Assembly: GCF_029892045.1 (NCBI RefSeq)
Contig: NZ_CP120368.1
Location: 618,001 to 682,000, forward strand
Source of the DNA: Sinorhizobium numidicum
GTDB taxonomy: Bacteria > Pseudomonadota > Alphaproteobacteria > Rhizobiales > Rhizobiaceae
Direction of reading: 5' to 3'
DNA length: 64,000 nt
Shown here piece after piece: positions 34,146 through 45,303 of the stretch. Numbering within the stretch: the stretch's first letter is position 1; every line of letters starts with the position of its first letter. Under the pieces are notes generated by a model. The model was given only the letters and a program-made list of their open reading frames with translations. It was not told where the DNA came from and ran no database searches. The position numbers and the translations under genes are program-made.

Positions 34146-34501
34146 CTATGGCGACGTTCGCATTCCGGAATGCAGGCTTCGGCTTGCGTCCGACGAGATT
34201 ATCCGGAGATCAGACGGAGCACAGCTATTCGACTTTGATCTTGCGCGAGGCTTGATCCGTCGAAGTATTTCGGTTGCCGCGAGACGCCGGCCATCGGCAC
34301 GTTTTTGAGCCCAACCCCGGCAAGTCGACCGGGCAAGCGAGCCCGAGCGGATGAGGCTGGGCTACCTACGGCCGGGCTACTCCCTATTGGCAGGATGATT
34401 TCTTAGCCGATTTGTTACAAAATCCTTGACGTCCGATGAGGCGGGCCGGACTTCCGCGTCAGCCCGGACGTTGCATTCGTCCATTCCTGGGAGCTGAGGG
34501 G
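34146..34501. other. Gene-free stretch after the glycosyltransferase start
   Basis: About 350 bases. Nothing beyond promoter-like A/T patches is visible; ATTTGTTACAAAATCCTTGA at about 34412-34431 could belong to a promoter for the small gene at 34502. Confidence 0.35.
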
Positions 34502-34588
34502 AATGACGGAACATATGATGAAGGTATTGATAAGCATCATGGCCGCGCTTTCGCTCGGCTCGTTGATGTTTCTATTCGCCATTCTCTA
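34502..34588 (+). CDS. 28-residue membrane peptide
   Basis: The frame MTEHMMKVLISIMAALSLGS then LMFLFAIL and stop is a single hydrophobic helix after a short polar start. GAGGGGA lies directly upstream of the ATG, an unusually good ribosome site for a chance frame. No family is recognised. Too small for ordinary gene finding. Confidence 0.5.
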
Positions 34589-34640
34589 ACTGCCGGACCG
34601 GCAGCCGCCTCAGAGCGGATCGCCGGGGTGCTTTGCACGC

Positions 34641-34682
34641 GCTCTGCGTCTCTCAGACGCACAGAGCTCGCGATAGCTTTGG
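34641..34682. repeat. Partial copy (E) of the palindromic intergenic repeat
   Basis: CTGCGTCTCTCAGACGCACA then CTCGCGATAGCTTTGG matches the first hairpin and the following TCGCTGTAGCACTTT segment of copies A and B; the rest is missing. The GCGTCT/AGACGC stem could act as a terminator for the 34502 gene. Confidence 0.55.
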
Positions 34683-34695
34683 CCATTCCAGATGA

Positions 34696-35157
34696 TCAAG
34701 TTTCCGACACGTCGATCCATTCGGCTCCGGTCAGCTCAGCCATGCGCGCCGGGCTGATATGCACGGCGGCATTGGTTGCGCCGGCGGCGGGAACGACCAC
34801 GTCATAGGTCTTAAGGCATTCGTCCAAGTAGATGCTGTGCGGTTTGGCAAGGCCGAAAGGGCAGACGCCACCGACCGGGTGCCCCGTCTCCGCCTCGACT
34901 TCTTCGAAGCCGAGCATGCGCGCCTTGGTGCCGAAGCGGGCCTTGTATTTCTTGTTGTCGAGGCGGGCGTCGCCACGGGTGACGATCAGGATGACATCAT
35001 CGCCCACTCTGAGCGCCAGGGTTTTGGCAATCTGGGCCGGTTCGACGCCATGACCTTCGGCAGCGAGCGCGACCGTCGCGGTGCTTTGCTCGAGTTCAAT
35101 GACATTGATGTCCGGGGCGTGGTGGGAAAAAAACTGCTTGACGGAGGCGAGGCTCAT
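34696..35157 (-). CDS. YbaK/EbsC-type aminoacyl-tRNA deacylase
   Basis: 153 residues, start ATG 35157 (open frame reaches 35280). YbaK-fold proteins clear mischarged tRNAs such as Cys-tRNA-Pro. The family pattern is present: PAQIAKTLALRVGDDVILIV, KARFGTKARMLGFEEVEAET, GHPVGGVCPFGLAKPHSIYL and PAAGATNAAVHISPARM. Probably a stand-alone editing factor in the cytoplasm; which aminoacyl-tRNA it clears cannot be told. Confidence 0.9.
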   Translation of the reverse strand: MSLASVKQFFSHHAPDINVIELEQSTATVALAAEGHGVEPAQIAKTLALRVGDDVILIVTRGDARLDNKKYKARFGTKARMLGFEEVEAETGHPVGGVCPFGLAKPHSIYLDECLKTYDVVVPAAGATNAAVHISPARMAELTGAEWIDVSET

Positions 35158-35257
35158 TTCGGGCGATCTATGCTGTAAATTGCTCGTTGTGAACGGACGG
35201 AATGCGCTGCCGGCGCGCTGCAGTTTCAGCGGCGTCGCGTCCGGATGGCGCAACGTT

Positions 35258-35446
35258 TCAATCGTCATTCGAGGCGTCAAGTTCTTCGGGGCGCAGGCCT
35301 TCCTGTTGCGGCGGCAGGTAGCCGTGGCTTGCGAACCAGTTTTCCAGAATCGTGGAAATCGCCTGTTCGCGTGTCAATGTGCCCGGATGATCGGTGATGA
35401 AGGACTTAAGCGCCGTCTCGATCTTTTCGGCATAGCGTTCGGTCAT
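35258..35446 (-). CDS. Small helical protein, possibly RHH-like
   Basis: 62 residues, start ATG 35446 with GGAGG upstream. The helical segment TREQAISTILENWFASHGYL resembles the C-terminal helix of the RHH protein at 16085, but no N-terminal strand is seen. Ends acidic. Role unknown. Confidence 0.6.
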   Translation of the reverse strand: MTERYAEKIETALKSFITDHPGTLTREQAISTILENWFASHGYLPPQQEGLRPEELDASNDD

Positions 35447-35519
35447 CTTTGCCTCCGCTCGTTCATTGCAGTGGTCGGCCCGCGCATAGTGCGCGGACCG
35501 TCTAAAAGGGTACCGCCAT

Positions 35520-35774
35520 TCAGGCTTGTTTGACGATGCGAATGAGCACCAGGAGGATGATCGCACCGATCGTCGAGTGAACGATCGCGGAAAGAATGCC
35601 GCTGCCGATGCTGATGCCGATCGCCGGGAAGAGAAAGCCGGCAATGAGGGCACCGACAATGCCGACGACGATGTTGCCGATCAATCCGAAGCCGAAGCCG
35701 CTGACGATCAGGCCTGCAAGCCAGCCCGCAACGGCGCCGACGATCAGAAATACCAGAATGCTTTCAATACCCAT
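35520..35774 (-). CDS. GlsB/YeaQ/YmgE family stress-response membrane protein
   Basis: 84 residues, start ATG 35774. Three short membrane segments (ILVFLIVGAVAGWLAGLIVS, GFGLIGNIVVGIVGALIAGF, and SAIVHSTIGAIILLVLIRIV) with Gly-zipper character are typical of the transglycosylase-associated/GlsB family, which is induced by stress. It has the exact family length. Confidence 0.92.
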   Translation of the reverse strand: MGIESILVFLIVGAVAGWLAGLIVSGFGFGLIGNIVVGIVGALIAGFLFPAIGISIGSGILSAIVHSTIGAIILLVLIRIVKQA

Positions 35775-35972
35775 GAACGGTTCTCTCCATTGTACCCCCA
35801 AGGAAAGATAGATCATGAAATCAGATAGCGGGCAATTCGATCACACAACGATTTTTGACCGGAGTCACACGGCAGATGCCGTTGAAAAACAGCGCGATCT
35901 TTCTCCAACGTGGTAATTGCCGGAGGTGCGGAGCGCGAAATGTTCCCTTTTCTTCGCGCCCCGGAACGCGGT

Positions 35973-37265
35973 TCAGACGATGCCGCCGCCACCGCCGCTG
36001 ACTGCCGGGCGCTCCGCCGCCACTTTCATGCGGTAGCCGCTGGTGCGATAGGTCGCGACCGGCGCGATGGCGCCGCCGTTTTCGAAGCGTGCCATCGCGA
36101 GGATCGGCTCGACATCGGTTCGGAAAGCGACTTTCAGCGTTTCCGAGGCCATCAGCGCATCGTTTTCCTGCTGATAACCCTCGAGTGCCCTGCGATCGAC
36201 GAGGAGCGCCTGGGCATAGGCGCGGCCGACTTCCATGGCGCTCGTCATCAGGCTCTCGATCGGGTCCGTCACATTGTGACTCTGATCGAGCATATGGGCT
36301 GGATTGAAGCCGTCGGCGGCCCGCACCTCGGCATCGACGAGTTCGTTGAACACCAGGAACAGGCGATAGGGATCGATCGATCCGGTATCGAGATCGTCGT
36401 CGCCATATTTCGAATCGTTGAAATGGAAGCCGCCGAGCTTCTTGAACTGGATCAGCCGAGCGACGATCATCTCGATATTGACGTTCGGGGCATGGTGGCC
36501 GAGATCGACGAGGCAAAAGGCTTTTGGGCCGAGCTCCTGTGCGATCAGATAATTCGTGCCCCAATCCTGCACCACCGTCGAATAGAAGGCGGGCTCGTAC
36601 ATCTTGTGCTCGGTGAAGAGCCGCCAGTCGTCGGGAAGCGCCGCATAGACCGCCTTCATCGCGTCGAGATAGCGCTCGAAAGCCCTTGTGAAATTGCTCT
36701 GCCCCGGAAAGTTGGAGCCGTCGCCGATCCAGACCGTCAGCGCCTTCGAGCCGAGTTCCTTTCCGATCTCGATACACTCGAGATTGTGCTCGACCGCCTG
36801 GCGCCGTGTCGCCGCATCGGTGTGCGAGAGCGAGCCGAACTTATAGGAGTGCGCCTGACCAGGGGTATCGGAGAAAGTATTGGAGTTCATCGCGTCGAAG
36901 CCGAGTCCGAGCGCTGTGCCCTTTTCCCTCAATGCCTTGAGATCGGAGACCTTGTCCCAGGGAATATGCAGCGAAACGGTCGGGGTCGCGCGCGTTAGCT
37001 GCTGAATGACCGAGCAATCTTCGAGCTTGTCGAAGATGCTGCGTGGCTCGCCCAGGCCCGGAAAGCGCGCAAAGCGCGTGCCGCCGGTGCCGACCCCCCA
37101 GGAGGGAACGGCAACGCCATAGGCGGCGACCCTCTGCTTGACGGCGTCAATGTCAATTCCCCGGCGCGCCAGACGCTCGCCGAGACTTTCGTAGTCGCGG
37201 CGCAATACATCCCGACGGTTTGCATTTTCGGCCTCGACAACGGATGTGCTGATCATTTCGGTCAT
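35973..37265 (-). CDS. rhaI: L-rhamnose isomerase, rhizobial type
   Basis: 430 residues, start ATG 37265. RhaI converts L-rhamnose to L-rhamnulose. The TIM-barrel metal-binding segments are visible (LTVWIGDGSNFPGQSNFTRA, DWRLFTEHKMYEPAFYSTVV, CLVDLGHHAPNVNIEMIVAR, GGFHFNDSKYGDDDLDTGSI). It follows rhaD by 13 bp on the same strand and is thus in the same transcript. The length equals that of the rhizobial family, distinct from the E. coli RhaA type. Confidence 0.93.
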   Translation of the reverse strand: MTEMISTSVVEAENANRRDVLRRDYESLGERLARRGIDIDAVKQRVAAYGVAVPSWGVGTGGTRFARFPGLGEPRSIFDKLEDCSVIQQLTRATPTVSLHIPWDKVSDLKALREKGTALGLGFDAMNSNTFSDTPGQAHSYKFGSLSHTDAATRRQAVEHNLECIEIGKELGSKALTVWIGDGSNFPGQSNFTRAFERYLDAMKAVYAALPDDWRLFTEHKMYEPAFYSTVVQDWGTNYLIAQELGPKAFCLVDLGHHAPNVNIEMIVARLIQFKKLGGFHFNDSKYGDDDLDTGSIDPYRLFLVFNELVDAEVRAADGFNPAHMLDQSHNVTDPIESLMTSAMEVGRAYAQALLVDRRALEGYQQENDALMASETLKVAFRTDVEPILAMARFENGGAIAPVATYRTSGYRMKVAAERPAVSGGGGGIV

Positions 37266-37278
37266 GGCAGCCTCCCAA

Positions 37279-39378
37279 TCAACGGGTGAAGGACTGGGCG
37301 TTGCCCGCGTCGACGTTGACGATGTTGCCGGTCGATTTCGCCGACATGTCGGAGGCGAGGAAGTAGACCGCCTCGGCAATATCTTCGGGGAAGACGCTGA
37401 GCTTCAACATGGAGCGTTCACGGTAATGCGCCTCCAGTTCGTCGACGTCCATCTTGTAGGCGGCAGCGCGCTGCTCCTTCCACTCGCCACTCCAGATCTT
37501 GGAGCCGCGCAAGACTGCGTCGGGATTGACCACATTGACGCGGATCTGCGCCGATGCGCCTTCGAGCGCCAGGCAGCGTGCAAGGTGAATCTCGGCCGCC
37601 TTGGCCGTGCAATAGGCCGAAGCGCCGGGCGAGGCGGCAAGACCATTCTTGGAGGCGACGAAGACGATGTTGCCGCCGGCCTTCTGGCTGCGGAAGATAC
37701 GGAAAGCTTCGCGCGAAACCAGGAAATAGCCGGTCGCGAGAATATCCATGTTCTTGTTCCAGAGCGTGAGCGTCGTATCCTCGACGGCTGCCGACGAAGC
37801 GAGTCCTGCGTTGGAGACGAGAATGTCGAGCCCGCCGAAGGCGAGCAACGTGTCGCCGAAGCCACTTTCGACGGCCGCCTCGCTGGTCACATTCATATTG
37901 ACGGAGCGGACGAAGTCTTTGCCGTAACGCCCGGCGAGTTCCCCCCGAGCGGCCTCGAGTGCCGTTTCGTCGATATCGGCGAGAACGACGCAGGCGCCTT
38001 CCTGCATCAAACGGTCGGCCGTCGCCTTGCCGATGCCGCCGGCGCCGCCGGTCACGAGCGCAATGCGTCCGGCGAGGCTCTTCGGCTTCGGCATCCGCTG
38101 GAGCTTGGCCTCTTCGAGGAGCCAATACTCGATGTCGAAGGCTTCCTGTTCGGGCAGGCCGACATAGGTCGAGACGCCGGAGGCGCCGCGCATCACGTTG
38201 ATTGCATTGACGTAGAATTCACCCGAAATCCGGGCGGTCGCCTTGTCCTTGGCAAAGGTGATCATTCCGACACCTGGGATCAGGTAGACGACCGCATTCG
38301 GGTCGCGCATCGCCGGGCTGTCGGCGTGCTGGCAGCGCTCGTAATAGCCTGCGTAATCGGCGCGGTAGGCGGCGATCGCCGCCGGAAGTCCGGCAAGCGT
38401 CTGTTCGACGTCCGGCTGCGCCGGGTCGAAATCGATGACCAGGGGCCGGATTTTCGTCCGCAAGAAATGGTCCGGGCAGCTCGTTCCGAGCGCCGCCAAC
38501 GGCTTCAGCTCTTTGGAGGTTACGAAGTCCAGCACTGCCTGGCTGTCGTCGAAATGGCCAACCTTCTTCTCGTCGGCGCTGATCAGGCCACGGATTATCG
38601 GCATCAGCCGCTTGGCGATGGCGACACGCTCGGACGCTTCGAGTACGGGCTTCACCGGACCGCCGAAAGCCGGCGCCGTGTTCTCGGCTTCGAACCATGC
38701 GATCGCCCGATTGATGATCTCGATCGTCGTCTCATAGGCCTCTTTGGCCGTATCGCCCCAGGTAAAGAGGCCGTGGCTTTCGAGCACGACGCCGCGCGCC
38801 TTGGGGTTTTCGAGGCAGAACTTTTCGAGCCAGAGCCCGAGTTCGTAGCCCGGCCGCTTCCATGGCAGCCAGCCAATCTCGTCGCCGAAAATCTTCTGGG
38901 TGAGTTCGCGGCTGTTTTTCGATGCGGCAATCGCGATGATCGCATCCGGATGCATGTGGTCGACGTGAGCCTTCGGCACATAGGCATGCAGGGGCGTATC
39001 GATCGAGGCGGCGCGCGGATTGAGGTTGAACGTGCAATGCGGCAGATAGCCGACCATCTCGTCTTCGAATTCGACGCCGCGATAGATGCCTTTCAAGGCG
39101 TTGAGCTTGTCCATATAGAGGGTGGCAAAGCCGTCCATCTTGATGGTGCCGACGTCGCCGCCCGATCCCTTGACCCAAAGGACTTCCACGGTCTCGCCGG
39201 TAAGCGGATCCTTTTGCATCACCTTCGCGGAAGTGTTGCCGCCGCCATAATTGGTGATGCGCTTGTCCGACCCGAGGAGATTTGACCGATAAAGAAGCCG
39301 CTCCGGCTCGCTCATCCCTGCCGGCTTGGCCTCATCCCAGAGATTGGCCAGGCGTGCGCCCTGTTGCTTGTCGAGCAT
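37279..39378 (-). CDS. rhaD: Bifunctional rhamnulose-1-phosphate aldolase/short-chain dehydrogenase
   Basis: 699 residues, start ATG 39378 with GGGAGGAAATCGAG upstream. The N-terminal class II aldolase domain (NYGGGNTSAKVMQKDPLTGE, YVPKAHVDHMHPDAIIAIAA, ESHGLFTWGDTAKEAYE) cleaves rhamnulose-1-phosphate to dihydroxyacetone phosphate and lactaldehyde. The C-terminal SDR domain (ALVTGGAGGIGKATADRLMQ, Tyr/Lys in YCTAKAAE) should oxidise the lactaldehyde. The fusion is normal for rhizobia. The first gene after the divergent operator region. Confidence 0.95.
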   Translation of the reverse strand: MLDKQQGARLANLWDEAKPAGMSEPERLLYRSNLLGSDKRITNYGGGNTSAKVMQKDPLTGETVEVLWVKGSGGDVGTIKMDGFATLYMDKLNALKGIYRGVEFEDEMVGYLPHCTFNLNPRAASIDTPLHAYVPKAHVDHMHPDAIIAIAASKNSRELTQKIFGDEIGWLPWKRPGYELGLWLEKFCLENPKARGVVLESHGLFTWGDTAKEAYETTIEIINRAIAWFEAENTAPAFGGPVKPVLEASERVAIAKRLMPIIRGLISADEKKVGHFDDSQAVLDFVTSKELKPLAALGTSCPDHFLRTKIRPLVIDFDPAQPDVEQTLAGLPAAIAAYRADYAGYYERCQHADSPAMRDPNAVVYLIPGVGMITFAKDKATARISGEFYVNAINVMRGASGVSTYVGLPEQEAFDIEYWLLEEAKLQRMPKPKSLAGRIALVTGGAGGIGKATADRLMQEGACVVLADIDETALEAARGELAGRYGKDFVRSVNMNVTSEAAVESGFGDTLLAFGGLDILVSNAGLASSAAVEDTTLTLWNKNMDILATGYFLVSREAFRIFRSQKAGGNIVFVASKNGLAASPGASAYCTAKAAEIHLARCLALEGASAQIRVNVVNPDAVLRGSKIWSGEWKEQRAAAYKMDVDELEAHYRERSMLKLSVFPEDIAEAVYFLASDMSAKSTGNIVNVDAGNAQSFTR

Positions 39379-39428
39379 CTCGATTTCCTCCCGGTCAGAT
39401 GTCCGCTGGCGCTCAGGCCGCGGCGATA

Positions 39429-39535
39429 TGATTGACATCAGATCACACGGTGGCTGCGCAAATGTCAATCAAAAACGATCAAAAACATTCATATTGCGGC
39501 GCACAATGAAAAATTATGATCGATGCTGATTGACA
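39429..39535. promoter_or_regulatory. RhaR operator region between rhaD and rhaR
   Basis: TGATTGACAT (39429-39438) is repeated inverted as ATGTCAATCA (39462-39471) and again direct as TGATTGACA (39527-39535). Between them ATCAAAAAC occurs twice with a 10-bp period (39468-39476, 39478-39486). TTGACA inside these repeats is also a plausible -35 box. This is the only gap between the divergent rhaDI and rhaR genes, so the DeoR-type repressor RhaR probably binds here. Confidence 0.7.
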
Positions 39536-39577
39536 ATGCTCGGGACTGATGGAAGCATGCAGGCATCGGAGGAGCGC

Positions 39578-40390
39578 ATGCACGAGAAAGAAAGACATAG
39601 GGTCATCCTGTCGGCCGTACAGGAAAAACCGGTCGTAACCGTGCCCGAACTCGTCGAGCTCACCGGCAGCTCGGAGGCGACGATCCGCCGTGATGTCGCG
39701 GCATTGCATGTGCAGAAGCGCCTGCGCCGGGTGCGCGGCGGCGCCGAGGCGATCAATCCGCCGCAATTCGTCGGGCTCGCCGGCCGCCCCTTCAGCGTGA
39801 ATGAAGGTCTGCATGCGCGAGAGAAGCAGGCGATCGCCCGGGAGGCGGTGGCGCTTTGCAAGGACGGCGAGCCGATCATTATCAATGGCGGCACGACGAC
39901 CTTCCAGATGGTGCATTTCCTGGCGAACCGGCGGATGCAGGTCTTCACCAATTCCTTCCCGATCGCCGAGCACCTGCTTAAGCACTCGAAGAATACGGTG
40001 ATGCTTTCGGGAGGCACGATTTACCGCGAGCAGAACATCATCTTGAGCCCGTTCGATAATGACGTGACGCGCAACTTCTATGCGCGGCGCATGTTCATGG
40101 GCGCCCAGGGGCTCGGACCGCTCGGCCTGATGGAGGCCGATCCGCTGCTGATCCAGGCCGAGCAGAAGCTGATCGACCAGGCCGACGAACTCGTCGTGCT
40201 CGTCGATTCCTCGAAATTTCACAAGCGTTCGAGCCTCATTCTCTGCGGGCTCAAGCGCATCGCCACGGTGATCACGGATTCGGGTATCGAGGACAGGCAT
40301 GCCTCGATGCTCGAAAGTGCCGGCGTCAATCTCGTCATCGCCAATGCGAGGCCGACGATAGACGCGGAAAATGCTTCGACATCCGCCTGA
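39578..40390 (+). CDS. rhaR: DeoR family repressor of the rhamnose locus
   Basis: 270 residues, start ATG 39578 with GGAGGAGC upstream (the open frame reaches 39530). The DeoR pattern is complete: N-terminal helix-turn-helix (VPELVELTGSSEATIRRDVA) and sugar-phosphate sensor domain (INGGTTTFQMVHFL, TVMLSGGTIYREQNIILSPF, VVLVDSSKFHKRSSLILCGL). It is divergent from rhaDI and upstream of rhaS on the same strand. It should respond to a rhamnose intermediate. Confidence 0.92.
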   Translation: MHEKERHRVILSAVQEKPVVTVPELVELTGSSEATIRRDVAALHVQKRLRRVRGGAEAINPPQFVGLAGRPFSVNEGLHAREKQAIAREAVALCKDGEPIIINGGTTTFQMVHFLANRRMQVFTNSFPIAEHLLKHSKNTVMLSGGTIYREQNIILSPFDNDVTRNFYARRMFMGAQGLGPLGLMEADPLLIQAEQKLIDQADELVVLVDSSKFHKRSSLILCGLKRIATVITDSGIEDRHASMLESAGVNLVIANARPTIDAENASTSA

Positions 40391-40517
40391 TGCGGATGGG
40401 GAGAGGGGAGTAGAGTCGGCCTTCCCGGGCGGGAGCCCACAAGAAGGTCGCTGAAAGCACAGGCGGGCCGGACGATGCATCCACTCCGGATACACGGGCC
40501 CAAGGGAGGAGAAAGTC

Positions 40518-41507
40518 ATGAAAATTCTGAAATCACTGATGGTCACGGCGGCAGTCGCGGTTGCGCTGATGGCCAATGCCGCTCACGCGGAAAACAAGAA
40601 AATCGCGCTCGTCGTCAAGGCGCTCGGTATCGGCTTCTTCGAAGCCGCCAACAAGGGTGCGCAGGAGGCGGCGAAGGAACTCGGCGATGTCGATGTCATT
40701 TATACCGGTCCGACGACCACGACTGCCGAGGGCCAGATTGAGGTCATCAACTCGCTGATTGCCCAGAAGGTCGACGCGATCGCCGTCTCCGCCAACGACA
40801 CCGACGCCCTCGTGCCGGCCCTCAAGAAGGCGATGGATCGCGGCATCAAGGTTATTTCCTGGGATTCGGGCGTCGCCAAGGAAGGGCGGCTGATGCACCT
40901 CAACCCGTCGTCTAGCCCGCTGATCGGCAACATGATCATCAAGCTCGCTGCGGATCATCTGCCCGAGGGTGGTGATGTCGCCGTGCTCTCGGCTTCCGCA
41001 ACGGCCACCAACCAGAATACCTGGATCGCGGAGATGAAGAAGGTCCAGGGCAACTACAAGGGCATCAATGTCGTTGCCACCGTCTACGGCGACGATCTTG
41101 CCGACAAGTCCTATCGCGAGACGCAAGGCCTCATCCAGTCCTATCCGAACTTGAAGGCGATCATCGCGCCGACCTCTGTCGGCATCGTCGCAGCGGCGCA
41201 GGCGGTTACGGACGCCGGCAAGATCGGTCAGATCAACGTCACGGGCCTTGGCCTTCCGTCCGAAATGGCTGGCCATGTGAAGTCCGGCGCATCGAAGTCC
41301 TTCGCCATCTGGAACCCGATCGACCTCGGCTACTCGGCAACGATGATCGCCTATGACCTCATCAACGGTGCCGAAGCCAAGCCCGGCGCGGAATTGAAGA
41401 TGGGCCGCATGGGGACCGTCAAGCTCGACGAGAACAATGAGGGCGCCATGGCCGACCCGTTCGTCTATGATGCCTCTAACGTCGAGGAATTCGCGAAGAT
41501 CTTCTGA
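40518..41507 (+). CDS. rhaS: Rhamnose ABC transporter substrate-binding protein
   Basis: 329 residues with a Sec signal peptide (ILKSLMVTAAVAVALMANAA then HA cleavage) and the periplasmic sugar-binding type 1 fold (KIALVVKALGIGFFEAANKG, QKVDAIAVSANDTDALVPAL, MDRGIKVISWDSGV). It binds rhamnose in the periplasm for RhaTPQ. AGGAGG-like GGGAGGAGAA precedes the ATG. A 295-bp gap with a RIME-like repeat separates it from rhaT. Confidence 0.93.
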   Translation: MKILKSLMVTAAVAVALMANAAHAENKKIALVVKALGIGFFEAANKGAQEAAKELGDVDVIYTGPTTTTAEGQIEVINSLIAQKVDAIAVSANDTDALVPALKKAMDRGIKVISWDSGVAKEGRLMHLNPSSSPLIGNMIIKLAADHLPEGGDVAVLSASATATNQNTWIAEMKKVQGNYKGINVVATVYGDDLADKSYRETQGLIQSYPNLKAIIAPTSVGIVAAAQAVTDAGKIGQINVTGLGLPSEMAGHVKSGASKSFAIWNPIDLGYSATMIAYDLINGAEAKPGAELKMGRMGTVKLDENNEGAMADPFVYDASNVEEFAKIF

Positions 41508-41528
41508 TCGGCGCATGTGGTGGGCAAA

Positions 41529-41692
41529 TTGCCCCTCATCCAGCCTGCCGGCCCACCTTCTCCCCGTAGAGATGGGGAGAAGGGAAATGCGGCGACGCCT
41601 TCGTCCCGCAAAGAGGTTGCTGCCAATGACGGCCGACCATCGGGGCGGATTCCCTCTCCACGCGAACGGGGAGAGGGCCAGGGTGAGGGGCG
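41529..41692. repeat. RIME-like intergenic repeat within the rha operon
   Basis: It opens with GCCCCTCATCCAGCCTGCCG, then CTTCTCCCCGTAGAGATGGG, and closes with CTCTCCACGCGAACGGGGAG and GGGTGAGGGGC. The outer parts (CCCCTCATCC and GGGTGAGGGG) can pair, and each inner part forms its own hairpin. This is the pattern of the Rhizobium intergenic mosaic elements. It lies in the gap between rhaS and rhaT. Confidence 0.8.
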
Positions 41693-41802
41693 GTTCGCCT
41701 CGACGGGCGGCTCACCTCGAAGAAGGCACAGCCGACCGCCGCCTTATAGAAACGACTGACTTGGTGGACTGTCTTTTGTTACAGGATACGATCACATCGC
41801 GG

Positions 41803-43310
<1,508 letters not shown>

Positions 43311-43314
<4 letters not shown>

Positions 43315-44291
43315 TGGCGAAGCTTCTGAAGAATCGAGAAATCCTGCTGGTCGCGGCGATCCTTGTGCTCGTCGCTCTCATCGCGCTGCGCTTCCCCGCA
43401 TTCGTAGCACCGGCAAACCTCGCCCGCGTTTACAACGACACGTCCATCCTGATTATTCTCGCTCTTGGGCAGATGGCGGTGATCCTGACCCGCTGCATCG
43501 ATCTGTCGATGGCGGCCAATCTTGCGCTTTGCGGCATGGTCGCGGCCATGCTGAATGCTGCGTTTCCCGGTCTGCCGGTTCCGCTCATCATCCTTGTCGT
43601 CATGGCGCTCGGCGGCATTCTCGGCATGATCAACGGCGCGCTCGTCTGGAAGCTCGACATTCCGCCGATCGTCGTCACGCTCGGAACGCTGACGATCTAT
43701 CGCGGCCTGATCTTCCTTTTGACGGACGGCAAGTGGATCAACGCGCATGAGATGAGCGACGCTTTCAAGGCGCTGCCGCGTTTTGAACTGGCCGGTGCGC
43801 CGGTGCTTTCGTGGCTGTCGCTGCTGACGATCGCGCTGATGTTCATGATCATGAGCCGCACGCCGCTCGGTCGCGCCTTCTATGCGGTCGGCGGCAATCC
43901 GCATGCGGCCGTCTACACCGGCATCGATGTCGGCCGCACGCGCTTTTTCGCCTATTGCCTCTCGGGCACTTTGGCCGGGCTGTCGGGCTATCTCTGGGTT
44001 TCGCGCTACGCCGTCGCCTATGTGGATATCGCCGCGGGCTTCGAGCTCGATATCATCGCGGCTTGCGTGATCGGCGGCATTTCGATCGCCGGCGGCATCG
44101 GTTCGGTGGCGGGAGCCATCCTCGGCGCTCTTTTCCTCGGCGTGATCAAGAACGCGCTGCCGGTCATCAACATCTCGCCCTTTGCGCAGATGGCGATTTC
44201 CGGAACGGTTATCATCATCGCGGTTGCGGTGAATGCCCGCGCCGAACGCCGCAAGGGCAGGGTCATTCTCAGAAAGGCGGAGGCTGTCTGA
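43311..44291 (+). CDS. rhaP: Rhamnose ABC transporter permease
   Basis: 326 residues with about eight to ten membrane helices. It is an RbsC-type permease (ILALGQMAVILTRCIDLSMA, and GGISIAGGIGSVAGAILGAL near the end). It starts on the rhaT stop overlap and ends in a TGATG overlap with rhaQ. With RhaQ it forms the membrane pore. Confidence 0.93.
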
Positions 44292-45295
44292 TGGCGGACG
44301 CTCAACTCTCTCCTCGCAACATTCCCGATCGCTTGCAGGGACGCGGTGCGCGCATCCTCAAAAGCTGGGAATGTCTGCTCCTGGTCGTGGCGGCCGCCGT
44401 CTTCCTCGGCAATTCGCTGGCCTCTCCCTATTTTCTCGATCCATGGAATCTCTCCGACGCCACCTTCAACTTCACCGAAAAGGCGATGATCGCCTTCGCC
44501 ATGGCGCTCGTCATCATTTCCGGTGAGATCGATCTTTCGGTGGCATCGATCATCGCGCTCGCCTCCACCGCCATGGGCTATGCGGTACAATTCGGCTTCG
44601 ACACGCCGGCGCTTGTCGCCATCGGTCTTGGCGTCGGCCTCGTCTGTGGCGCCGTCAACGGATTGCTGATCACCGGTCTCGGACTGCCGTCGATCGTCGT
44701 GACGATCGGCACCATGAGTCTGTTTCGCGGGCTGTCCTTCATCGTTCTCGGCGACCAGGCCTTTACAGGCTATCCCGAAAGCTTCGCCTGGTTCGGCCAG
44801 GGCTATGTCTGGTGGGTCTTCTCCTTCGAGTTCACGCTGTTCGTGCTGCTCGCCGTCATCTACGGCGTAGTGCTTCACAAGACGAACTTCGGACGCGCCG
44901 TCTATGCCATCGGCAACAACCCGACGGCGGCGCTGTTCTCAGGCGTTCGCGTGGCGCGGATCAAGTTCACGCTCTTCCTGCTCACTGGGCTGATGGCAGG
45001 ACTGGCATCGATCTGCCTCACCTCCCGTCTCGGCTCCACGCGTCCATCGATCGCGCTCGGCTGGGAACTGGAAGTCGTCACCATGGTGGTACTCGGCGGC
45101 GTCAGCATTCTCGGTGGTTCCGGCACCATACCCGGCGTTGTGCTGGCGGCGCTGATCATGGGCATGGTCACCTTCGGCTTCGGCCTGCTCAATGTTCCGG
45201 GCATCGTCATGTCGATTTTCATCGGCCTCTTGCTGATCTCGGTCATCGCCTTGCCGATCCTGTGGCGGCGCGCCCGCCGTCGCCTTGCGCATTGA
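44291..45295 (+). CDS. rhaQ: Rhamnose ABC transporter second permease
   Basis: 334 residues, start ATG 44291, one base overlap with rhaP. Same family as RhaP ([40 protein letters not shown]), the two permeases being typical for rhizobial rha loci. It ends in an Arg-rich cytoplasmic tail. Confidence 0.93.
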   Translation: MADAQLSPRNIPDRLQGRGARILKSWECLLLVVAAAVFLGNSLASPYFLDPWNLSDATFNFTEKAMIAFAMALVIISGEIDLSVASIIALASTAMGYAVQFGFDTPALVAIGLGVGLVCGAVNGLLITGLGLPSIVVTIGTMSLFRGLSFIVLGDQAFTGYPESFAWFGQGYVWWVFSFEFTLFVLLAVIYGVVLHKTNFGRAVYAIGNNPTAALFSGVRVARIKFTLFLLTGLMAGLASICLTSRLGSTRPSIALGWELEVVTMVVLGGVSILGGSGTIPGVVLAALIMGMVTFGFGLLNVPGIVMSIFIGLLLISVIALPILWRRARRRLAH

Positions 45296-45303
45296 GGTTC
45301 ACT

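Noticed and set aside
37246..39285. 679-residue frame on the plus strand
   Set aside because: Antisense to rhaD with Asp/Arg-rich shadow composition; rhaD is intact.
39468..39486. Short tandem repeat as a microsatellite
   Set aside because: Two ATCAAAAAC units only; better explained as part of the RhaR operator region.
41437..41802. Upstream extension of the rhaT frame
   Set aside because: Runs through the RIME-like repeat and the end of rhaS; the family start is at 41803.
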